Below are positions 43,814 to 50,725 of a stretch of DNA of 64,000 bases, piece after piece. Position numbers and translations under genes: made by a program. Numbering within the stretch: position 1 is the stretch's first letter; each line of letters opens with the position of its first letter. Under the pieces are notes generated by a model. The model worked only from the letters and a program-made list of their open reading frames with translations. It was not told where the DNA came from and did no database searches. Origin of the DNA: Verrucomicrobia bacterium Tous-C9LFEB (GTDB lineage Bacteria > Verrucomicrobiota > Verrucomicrobiia > Methylacidiphilales > UBA1321); NCBI GenBank assembly GCA_002304345.1, contig NEUU01000002.1, positions 62,001 through 126,000 on the forward strand, given 5' to 3'.

Positions 43814-44620
43814 ATGTCCCGCTTCTTTCCAATCCTACTCCTGATCCTTTCCCTCGCCGGGGTCCACGCGGCGGACCTGACTGAGGCAACCTTCACGCAG
43901 GTGGTCAACAACGTCACGGTCGCCTCTCCTGCTGGCAAGGAATTGCGCCCCGCGAAGGTGGAGACGAAATTCGTCACACCGCAAATTCTGCGCACGGGGG
44001 CCAACTCCCGCGCCGAGCTGACCGCGCCGGACAAAACCGTCACCCGCGTCGGAGCCAATACGATCTTCTCCTTCAAGCCCAACAGCCGCACGATCAACCT
44101 GCAAAAAGGCAGCGTCCTTTTCAATTCCCCTCCCGGTCAGGGCGGCGGCACGATTCAAACCGCAGCCGCGACGGCGTCGGTGCTCGGCACGACGATCATT
44201 GTTTCCTTCGATCCGAAAGTCGGCTGCAAGCTGCTCGTGCTTGAAGGCACCGCCAAGATCATGCTGCCGAACGGCCAGAGCGCAACCGTGCGCGCCGGTC
44301 AGATGATCATCATCCCCAACGGCGCCACCTCGCTGCCTCCCGTCATCGGCTTCCTGATCGACAAGACCAAGAAGAACGCCAACCTGCTAAGCGGGTTCGA
44401 CGACAAGCTGCCGTCCGAGGACAAAATCCTCGCCGCGATCCGGGAACAGGATCGCCAACTGGCCAACGGGGATTTGAAGATCATGCAGTCGGGCAACGAC
44501 ACCTTCCTGATCGATCCGAACACGCAGCAGGCCTACTTCATCGAGCAACAAAAGCGGCACGAGGCCAACCAACAGCCGCCACCCCCTCCCTACATTCCGC
44601 CGCCGATCAACGGGATTTAA
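43814..44620 (+). CDS. Secreted FecR-domain protein 3 (short)
   Basis: 268 residues: a signal peptide (MSRFFPILLLILSLAGVHA), the same FecR domain (DLTEATFTQVVNNVTV...VTRVGANTIFSFKPNSR...AATASVLGTTIIVSF) and a short Gln/Pro-rich tail (QQPPPPPYIPPP). It lacks the beta-helix of its two upstream paralogues, so it is either a truncated copy or a separate FecR-only partner. It starts 23 nt after protein 2, suggesting one transcript. Its 3' end overlaps the convergent acyltransferase gene by 14 nt. Confidence 0.78.
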   Translation: MSRFFPILLLILSLAGVHAADLTEATFTQVVNNVTVASPAGKELRPAKVETKFVTPQILRTGANSRAELTAPDKTVTRVGANTIFSFKPNSRTINLQKGSVLFNSPPGQGGGTIQTAAATASVLGTTIIVSFDPKVGCKLLVLEGTAKIMLPNGQSATVRAGQMIIIPNGATSLPPVIGFLIDKTKKNANLLSGFDDKLPSEDKILAAIREQDRQLANGDLKIMQSGNDTFLIDPNTQQAYFIEQQKRHEANQQPPPPPYIPPPINGI

Positions 44621-45380
44621 GCTCAGCCTCAATCCGCGCCGCTTCGGCCCAACGTTCCTGCGCGGTCTTGGGGAAATCGTCCGGCTGCAAATCGAATTCC
44701 GTGCGTAACTCCCCGGCCAGTTGATGCCACGCCACCTCAGCCCGCTTGGTGATGTCACGGCGCACCGCCTTGTTATCCAGTGCCGGATCAGTCGATAGCG
44801 GAATCGCCGGACCGAAACGGAAATCGAGCGTAGTGCGAAACCACCAGTTGCGCTTGGCGTAAAGTTTGTCCGTCCCCAGCACAAACGCCGGGACGATTGG
44901 CACCTGCCCCAACTGCGCAATCGCTCCGACATTCTCATCGAGCGGCTGCCCACCGAGAATGGACGTCTCCCCGGCGCGAATGCCGCCCTCCGGAAAAATC
45001 CCCACCGCACGCCCCTGCTTCAACCGCCGCAAAATCTCCCGCACGGCCTTGCGGTCCGATTCCTGACGATCCACCGGAATGGAATCGATGCTCGTAAAAA
45101 AGAAATCGCCCACCGGATGAGCAAACATATCGAGCGCCACGACCCAGCTCATCTGCCGCCACATGACCGCGGCGAGAATGCCCGGATCAAAGTGACTGAT
45201 GTGATTGCAAATCAAGAGATAAGGCCCCGACTTGGGCAAATGTTCACGCCCCGTGATGCGGATGCGCACTGTCGTTCCGAAGATAATTCGCACCAAAAGC
45301 TGGGCGAAACGGTAAAAACACGTGTGGTAGATGCGGGTTAGGCTTGTCGGGATTGTGATCTTGCGGCTAAACACATTCAT
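44607..45380 (-). CDS. 1-acyl-sn-glycerol-3-phosphate acyltransferase (PlsC-like)
   Basis: A 257-residue membrane-associated acyltransferase with the NHxxxxD catalytic motif in LICNHISHFDPG and the FPEGGIRAGE glycerophosphate-binding motif. A hydrophobic N terminus (FAQLLVRIIFG) anchors it. It makes phosphatidic acid, or acylates another lyso-lipid, at the inner membrane. The ATG at 45380 is the first convincing start. It overlaps head to head the ATG of thrB (sequence CATG), so neither gene has room for its own promoter outside the other. The 3' end overlaps the FecR gene. Confidence 0.9.
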   Translation of the reverse strand: MNVFSRKITIPTSLTRIYHTCFYRFAQLLVRIIFGTTVRIRITGREHLPKSGPYLLICNHISHFDPGILAAVMWRQMSWVVALDMFAHPVGDFFFTSIDSIPVDRQESDRKAVREILRRLKQGRAVGIFPEGGIRAGETSILGGQPLDENVGAIAQLGQVPIVPAFVLGTDKLYAKRNWWFRTTLDFRFGPAIPLSTDPALDNKAVRRDITKRAEVAWHQLAGELRTEFDLQPDDFPKTAQERWAEAARIEAELKSR

Positions 45381-46233
45381 GGCTTGGCAAAAAGTAGCAG
45401 TACGCGTTCCGGCGACAACAGCGAATCTTGGTCCGGGGTTCGATAGTCTCGGCGTGGCCCTGCGCCTGCACAACACCGTAACCCTCCGCCCCGGCGTGCA
45501 AACGCACCTCCCGCCGATGTTTTCCGCCACGGCCAAAACCTTTTTCAGCGCCGCGAAGACCAAGCCCTTTCCCTTCTCCGTGGAAATCACCGGCGATGTC
45601 CCGATCTCGCGCGGACTCGGCAGCAGCGTCACGGTTCGGCTCGGTATTCTCGCCGGTCTGAACCAACTCGCGGAGTGTCCACTCACTCCCGAACAAGTCC
45701 TCGCGCTCGTCGTGGAAATGGAAGGACACCCGGACAATGCCGTCCCGGCTTTCTACGGCGGATTCGCCGCCTGTGCCGCCTCGAAATTCCTCAACGTCCC
45801 CGTCTCTCCCCAATTAAAATTCATCGCGCTGATTCCGGACTTTATGATGGAAACCAGCTCCGCGCGCAAAGTATTGCCGAAGCAAGTCTCCCTTGCTGAT
45901 GCCGTGAGCAACCTGCAACATTCCTCCGTCATCACCGCCGCTTTTTGCGCCAAGCAATACGATGCGCTCGCGGGCCTCTTCACGGATCGCCTGCATCAGC
46001 CCTATCGCGCCAAACTGATTCCCGGTTTCAAGGAAGTCCTCGCCGTGGCGGAAAAGAATGGCGCGCTCGGCAGTTTCTTGAGCGGGTCCGGTTCCACGCT
46101 GATGGCGATCACCTTGAAAAATGCCGAAGCTATCCGCGCCGCCATGCTGCGGGTCGCACGCAAGCATCTCCCCTCGCCCGAAGCCCACATCCTCACTGCC
46201 GATAACAACGGCCTCCAGATCAAGGCGAGCTGA
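45379..46233 (+). CDS. thrB: Homoserine kinase
   Basis: A 284-residue GHMP kinase starting MAWQKVAVRVPATTANLGPGFDSLG, the typical ThrB opening. The ATP-binding GHMP loop is ISRGLGSSVTVRLG, and the C-terminal FLSGSGSTLMAI is the second conserved motif. It phosphorylates homoserine in threonine synthesis. The family start fits 45379; an ATG at 45331 would add 16 residues and overlap the acyltransferase gene by 50 nt. No thrA or thrC is in the window. It converges on ftsZ across a short repeat (46247-46302). Confidence 0.95.
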   Translation: MAWQKVAVRVPATTANLGPGFDSLGVALRLHNTVTLRPGVQTHLPPMFSATAKTFFSAAKTKPFPFSVEITGDVPISRGLGSSVTVRLGILAGLNQLAECPLTPEQVLALVVEMEGHPDNAVPAFYGGFAACAASKFLNVPVSPQLKFIALIPDFMMETSSARKVLPKQVSLADAVSNLQHSSVITAAFCAKQYDALAGLFTDRLHQPYRAKLIPGFKEVLAVAEKNGALGSFLSGSGSTLMAITLKNAEAIRAAMLRVARKHLPSPEAHILTADNNGLQIKAS

Positions 46234-46246
46234 TATTCGCCCTTAA

Positions 46247-46302
46247 GTGGGGTTTCCAAAAGGAATCATTCCCTTTGGCGGGGTAAGGGGCAGAGCCCCT
46301 TA
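46247..46302. repeat. Short element D2 at the thrB/ftsZ junction
   Basis: GTGGGGTTTCC then AAAAGGAATCATTCCCTTTGG, then GGGGCAGAGCCCC. It matches the right half of the 310-bp element before argG (25645-25705). Its last 3 nt are the ftsZ stop codon. The TAAGGGGCagaGCCCCTTA hairpin may end transcription of ftsZ. Confidence 0.75.
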
Positions 46303-47655
46303 TAAACGAATCGCGAGTTTACGGCGACGGAAAGTCGGTTGATCGAGATTTTCGCCTTTATAAATCGTCTCGATAGATTTCTCGAAACGGCCGCGATGAC
46401 TGCCATCGAACTGCAGTTCTTCCTGCTTCGCGATGTATTTCTTCGTCTTCTTACCCGGGATCACCACCGACGCATCGTTCGCCGCCGTAGCCTTTCCGCG
46501 AAGCGGCGCTACCAATTCCTCATCGGTTTCCGCAGCTTCTTCAAATTCTACCTCAGATTCCTCAGCAGCGTTCTCTTGCAGTTCGGCGAGGCTCGGCAGC
46601 GGCACCGTATCGTGCACCATGCGCTGCGGTTCCGGCTCGGGTTCCATCTCCACAATCGGCGTGGCCGGAGCCACAGTCCGGGCGAGCAACACGGTAAGGC
46701 GCAGCTTCGACTTGCACGTTTCCTCCAGCGTTGCCCCGGTGGCCACGGGGAAATCGGCCGGCAACCGCTTTTGCAATTCCGCCAGCATGTTCTGCACTTG
46801 CACGAGACTCAAATCGCCGCCGCCGGAAAGGCAGACGATCGCGTGATCGGCCTGAGACCAGACTTCCTCGGTAAAAAGCGGACTGCTCAAGGCGTCATCG
46901 ACCAGGCGCTTGATATCCTTCGTGCTGGAGACTTCGCTCCAGCCGGCCCAGCAATTTTCCGTGATCGCGTTATTCGTCAACCGACCATACAGGCTGCGCA
47001 CATCGGCGAAGCTGAGCTGGATCAAGCCGGGCTTGCTCAGAATTTGCGCCAACGCCTCGATGCTGTGGCCTGCAAGCTGATTGATGACGTGAAATCCCTG
47101 GCGAATATTTCCGGAGGCTTGCGGTAAAGTGGTGATGCGGTCATTGGCAAAAACCAGAACCGAATCCGCGCACCGGCGCAGGCGTTCCAAAGACTTGTTC
47201 GCCATGGTCTGACGACGACGGCTTTCGAACGAGAACGGCATCGTCGCCACCACGATGGTGCGAATGCCCTGCTTGCTCGCCTGGATGACCAGTTCGGGAG
47301 CCACCATGCACGCCGTCGCACCGCCGAGACCAACAGAGAGAATCAAATGATTGCAGCCACTGACCGCTTCCGTGAGCTTGTCGCTGCAGGCCGTCGCGAT
47401 TTCCGCCGCGACTTCGTGATCGCCACCGCAACCGAGACCGCGGGTGATTTCCGCCCCGAGCAACAGGCGTTGTTTGACGACGGAACCCTCGATCGATTGC
47501 TGGTCGGTATCCACCACGAGCATGTCGTAGCGATCCATGCCGTACATGACGATCTGATCCAGCGCGCCGATGCCCGCCTGACCGAGACCGATCACGCGAA
47601 GGCGATTGGCCGGACTGCCGTTGCTCTGAGACTCGTCGATTTTGAATTCGATCAT
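46300..47655 (-). CDS. ftsZ: Cell division protein FtsZ, highly divergent
   Basis: A 451-residue FtsZ/tubulin-fold protein at the end of the dcw cluster, right after ftsA, with a Shine-Dalgarno (GAGGTG) before ATG 47655. The order of FtsZ motifs is intact: VIGLGQAGIGA (T1), VVDTDQQSI (T2), VGLGGATACM (T4), TMPFSFES (T5), FANDRITTL (T6) and QLSFADVRSL (T7). The tubulin signature GGGTGTG is changed (residues 109-117), and in T7 the Asn and first Asp are Gln213 and Ser215, with only Asp218 kept. A long acidic linker ends in LDQPTFRRRKLAIRL, which resembles the FtsA/ZipA-binding tail. Polymerisation and GTP hydrolysis may therefore be altered. The identity is firm from order and fold. Confidence 0.9.
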   Translation of the reverse strand: MIEFKIDESQSNGSPANRLRVIGLGQAGIGALDQIVMYGMDRYDMLVVDTDQQSIEGSVVKQRLLLGAEITRGLGCGGDHEVAAEIATACSDKLTEAVSGCNHLILSVGLGGATACMVAPELVIQASKQGIRTIVVATMPFSFESRRRQTMANKSLERLRRCADSVLVFANDRITTLPQASGNIRQGFHVINQLAGHSIEALAQILSKPGLIQLSFADVRSLYGRLTNNAITENCWAGWSEVSSTKDIKRLVDDALSSPLFTEEVWSQADHAIVCLSGGGDLSLVQVQNMLAELQKRLPADFPVATGATLEETCKSKLRLTVLLARTVAPATPIVEMEPEPEPQRMVHDTVPLPSLAELQENAAEESEVEFEEAAETDEELVAPLRGKATAANDASVVIPGKKTKKYIAKQEELQFDGSHRGRFEKSIETIYKGENLDQPTFRRRKLAIRL

Positions 47656-47697
47656 ATCCGCACCTCTTTTATTTTCCCGCATGGCCGTGTTCAGTCC

Positions 47698-48933
47698 CTA
47701 AATTAACCGGATTCCAGTCAGCACCTTCTTGATGGATTGCGACATCCGCGCCCAACCGCGGGCGGGTGGCTCTTCCATTTCCGCCTGACGAGCGTACTGC
47801 AAAAGTCCGAGCACCGTGCTCAGGTCGGGACGGTTCGCATAATTCTGATCCCCATCGAGTGGGAACTGATTGCCCATGTCCACCGGGAAAGGGAAGATTT
47901 TCGACGCGAGTTCCTTCAATCCCTTTACCTGCGACGCACCACCGGTCAGATAAATCGTCCCGGCGAAATCTTCCCAGAACGGCTGACGCTCCAAGTCGGC
48001 GAGCACGATTTCCAGCGTCTCGGCCTGGCGCGCCTGCATGATCGTCACCAGCGATTCGCGATAGATCTGCCGCTCTTCGAAATTGAAATCGCCCACGAGC
48101 GCGATGCGTTCGTGACGTTGTTCCGGAACAAGAATGACCGCCCCTTCCGTCTTCTTGAGCATTTCCGCTTTCGAATAGGGAATCTTCAAGCCCGCCACGA
48201 TGTCGTTGGTCAAATGTTCGCCGCCGACTCCGAGCACGCCCGCATGAACCACCGAGCCACGTTCGTAGGCGATGTAATCCGTGACGCCGCCACCGAGATT
48301 GATCACCACCGCACCGAGCTGCTTGTCGCTGGGTCGCAACACCGCCTGCGCCGTAGCATAAGCGCTGAGCGCGTAATTTTTGACATCGATGGAGAGTTCC
48401 TTAACGCACTTGATCGAGGTCAACAGTCGTGTGGCGAGTCCGTAGACGAGGTGATAATCCGCCGCAAGCCGGCGCGTGACCAAGCCAACGGGATTATCTG
48501 TCTGCGATTCGTCGTCGAGAATGTAGTGCTGCAACAGATCATGAATGAGCGCGTAATCAGTCGGCAAGGCGTGCTTGCGCGCCATGTCGCGCAGTTCATA
48601 GAGATGATCCTCGGTGACTTCGCCGTTTTCCGTGTTCACGGCGACGCTGTGGCGCACACTCGTCGAGCAAATGTGCGCGCCTGAAATCGCGAGATAGACT
48701 TCGCCCACCGTCACGCCGGTCTTCGCTTCCGCATCGGCCAGCGCATCCTGCACGCAACGCTGCGCGGTTTCAAAATCCACGATCTCGCATTTGCGCACCT
48801 GACCCGAAGGACCTTCCCCAATACCCAGCAGCGCCATGCTGCCGTCCGCACGCAATTCGGCCACGGCGGTGGCGATCTTGGTGCTGCCAATCTCGAGCGC
48901 GACGATGATATTTCGGTCATTTTTCCAGAACAT
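47698..48933 (-). CDS. ftsA: Cell division protein FtsA
   Basis: A 411-residue actin-fold protein that tethers FtsZ to the membrane. It shows NIIVALEIGSTKIATAVAEL (phosphate-1), VVINLGGGVTDYIAYERG (phosphate-2), the 1C domain (VYLAISGAHICSTSVRHSV) and a late IYLTGGASQVKGLKEL motif. The C-terminal end SQSIKKVLTGIRLI is a clear amphipathic membrane-targeting helix. ATG 48933 has a good Shine-Dalgarno (GAGGAG). It lies 42 nt upstream of ftsZ and 23 nt after ftsQ. Length and motifs are normal, which contrasts with the degenerate FtsZ it serves. Confidence 0.96.
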   Translation of the reverse strand: MFWKNDRNIIVALEIGSTKIATAVAELRADGSMALLGIGEGPSGQVRKCEIVDFETAQRCVQDALADAEAKTGVTVGEVYLAISGAHICSTSVRHSVAVNTENGEVTEDHLYELRDMARKHALPTDYALIHDLLQHYILDDESQTDNPVGLVTRRLAADYHLVYGLATRLLTSIKCVKELSIDVKNYALSAYATAQAVLRPSDKQLGAVVINLGGGVTDYIAYERGSVVHAGVLGVGGEHLTNDIVAGLKIPYSKAEMLKKTEGAVILVPEQRHERIALVGDFNFEERQIYRESLVTIMQARQAETLEIVLADLERQPFWEDFAGTIYLTGGASQVKGLKELASKIFPFPVDMGNQFPLDGDQNYANRPDLSTVLGLLQYARQAEMEEPPARGWARMSQSIKKVLTGIRLI

Positions 48934-48956
48934 GGCTTGATTCTCCTCGCGGATGG

Positions 48957-49817
48957 TTATTGGACAAAAGTCACGGGTACGTTGCGGTCGAGGGTCAGGT
49001 CGACCGTGCGAATTTGTTTATTGTTGGTCTGCGCGTATTCCAAAATTTCCTGCAGGCGATGGATCTGCTGTCCGATGTAATCCATGCGGAAGAACACCAC
49101 CGCGCCGTCGCGGGTGGTGACCTTGAGCGCCAACGGTTGGCTCACGTCAATGGTCTGCACATCGAGGGCGCTGCCCAGCGTGGTGGTTTCCAGCGCCTTG
49201 AGCAAGCTGATGGCCACGACGACTTCGGGCTGAGAAATCCGCAGACCCGCGTCGAGATCGCGATTGCGCAGGCCGACGATTTCCGGCAACGGACGCGTCG
49301 CTTCGCCGGGGCGCGGCTTGAAGATGACGTATTGATCGCGGTCGATGTAGAAGACTTCGGAACGGTTCAGATCGGAGATCACCGCCGTGACTTTGACGAT
49401 CGGGTTGCGCTCGGTGATCTTGATCACGAGCTTGCCGGGCAGATGCTTTTCCACGCGCGCTTCGGCGACGTAAGGCAGTCGTTCGATGTTGCGCTGCACC
49501 CGGCCGAGGTCGATGGTCCAGATGTTGTCCCCGGTGGAAACTCCCGCCGCCTGCCGGATCTGACGCTGGGAATAATCGCCTCGCGTGGCAACGACGATCT
49601 CGCGCACGGAGTATTCGGGATTGGTGTAGAGCGCCTTGCTGAGAAGTCGCTCCATCGCGAAATGCGTGGCCACTCCGGCACCGGTCAAGGTCATGAGCAA
49701 GAGCAATCCCCACGCCGCATGGCGCGCCAGCTTCCGGCGGTTGTGACGCTGTTGCGTCGCCGCCAGGAGGACGTTGATCTCGTTATGACGTAGGCGTGAG
49801 CCGGGGCGTCGGTTCAT
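48957..49817 (-). CDS. ftsQ: Cell division protein FtsQ
   Basis: A 286-residue bitopic protein: a basic cytoplasmic N terminus, one membrane helix (AAWGLLLLMTLTGAGVATHF, about 34-54), a POTRA domain (YSVREIVVATRGDYSQRQIRQAAGVSTGDNIW...LPYVAEARVEKHLPGKLVIKITERNP) and the FtsQ beta domain. FtsQ links early and late divisome proteins. ATG 49817 overlaps the ddl stop as ATGA, which indicates translational coupling. A reading from 50012 would run through ddl and is not needed. Confidence 0.92.
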   Translation of the reverse strand: MNRRPGSRLRHNEINVLLAATQQRHNRRKLARHAAWGLLLLMTLTGAGVATHFAMERLLSKALYTNPEYSVREIVVATRGDYSQRQIRQAAGVSTGDNIWTIDLGRVQRNIERLPYVAEARVEKHLPGKLVIKITERNPIVKVTAVISDLNRSEVFYIDRDQYVIFKPRPGEATRPLPEIVGLRNRDLDAGLRISQPEVVVAISLLKALETTTLGSALDVQTIDVSQPLALKVTTRDGAVVFFRMDYIGQQIHRLQEILEYAQTNNKQIRTVDLTLDRNVPVTFVQ

Positions 49818-50725
49818 GGTTTCGAATTCTGAAAAGCTGCGTAGGTTTTTTCCGCAATAAGCGCGCAAAGTTGGGGCATCGTATAGCCAGCGACCTTGGC
49901 CGCATCCGGCACGAGGCTGGTGGCGGTCATGCCGGGAACGGTGTTGACCTCGAGAAGATACGGCTGACCGTCCTCCGCGAGCATCACGTCGACGCGGGAA
50001 TAAATGCCACAACCGAGAACCTCGTGGGCACGCAGCGCGACGCGCTGTACAATGGCCGTGATTTCAGGGTCAAGCGGCGCCGGGCACAAATGTTCCGATG
50101 CACCGGGAGTATACTTGTTTGTATAGTCGTAGAAACCGGCTTTGATGCGAATCTCGATCACGGGCAGCGCTTTCCCGTCGAGAATACCGACGGTGAGCTC
50201 TTTGCCAACAATCAACTTCTCCACCAGTGCACGATCTCCATAGCGCAAGGCTTCGTTCAACGCAGTCTTGAGTTGCTCCGCGTTATGGACAAGCGTAACC
50301 CCTACGCTGGAACCCTGGCAGGGTGGCTTCACCGCGACAGGTAGTTCGAGAGTCAAGTCTTCCACGCTCGAGATCAGCTGGCTTTGCGGCGTGGGCAATC
50401 CGTTCTCGATGAAAATGGATTTCGTCACGACCTTATCGAACGCGTCGCGGCTGGCCGTTTCGTTGCTGCCGGTGTAGGGAATCCCCAGTTTCGAGAGAAT
50501 GCGCTGGAGTTTGCCGTCCTCGCCAAAGGTGCCGTGCAGGCAGACAAAGACGAGTTCGGTTCCGGCGGGAATTTCCACCGTTTCGCCCTCGACGGTAACC
50601 GATGTCACTTCATAGCCGGATTCGGTCAGCGCCTTGGCCACCGCCGCGCCGCTTCGGAGCGAGACTTCGCGTTCCGTGGACGGTCCGCCTTGCAGGACGG
50701 TGATTTTTTTAAAGGTGCGACTCAT
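49814..50725 (-). CDS. ddl: D-alanine--D-alanine ligase
   Basis: A 303-residue ATP-grasp ligase that makes the D-Ala-D-Ala dipeptide for MurF. It opens KKITVLQGGPSTEREVSLRSG and contains FVCLHGTFGEDGKLQ, PYTGSNETASRDAFDKVVTK, PVAVKPPCQGSSVGVT (ATP-grasp) and the metal-binding end LEVNTVPGMTATSL. Its start overlaps the murC-murB stop by one base (TAATG), and its stop overlaps ftsQ. The murC-B to ddl order recalls the MurC-Ddl fusion of chlamydiae, here as separate genes. Confidence 0.96.
   Translation of the reverse strand: MSRTFKKITVLQGGPSTEREVSLRSGAAVAKALTESGYEVTSVTVEGETVEIPAGTELVFVCLHGTFGEDGKLQRILSKLGIPYTGSNETASRDAFDKVVTKSIFIENGLPTPQSQLISSVEDLTLELPVAVKPPCQGSSVGVTLVHNAEQLKTALNEALRYGDRALVEKLIVGKELTVGILDGKALPVIEIRIKAGFYDYTNKYTPGASEHLCPAPLDPEITAIVQRVALRAHEVLGCGIYSRVDVMLAEDGQPYLLEVNTVPGMTATSLVPDAAKVAGYTMPQLCALIAEKTYAAFQNSKP

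Noticed and set aside
38830-44620. FecR genes as a classical iron-uptake regulatory system
   Set aside because: They have cleavable signal peptides and secreted repeats, with no sigma-19-type factor and no TonB receptor next to them. Only the domain is shared.
46300-47655. Bacterial tubulin BtubA/BtubB instead of FtsZ
   Set aside because: Gene order after ftsQ-ftsA, overall motif order and the C-terminal tail peptide fit FtsZ. The protein lacks the eukaryotic-tubulin features expected of BtubA/B.
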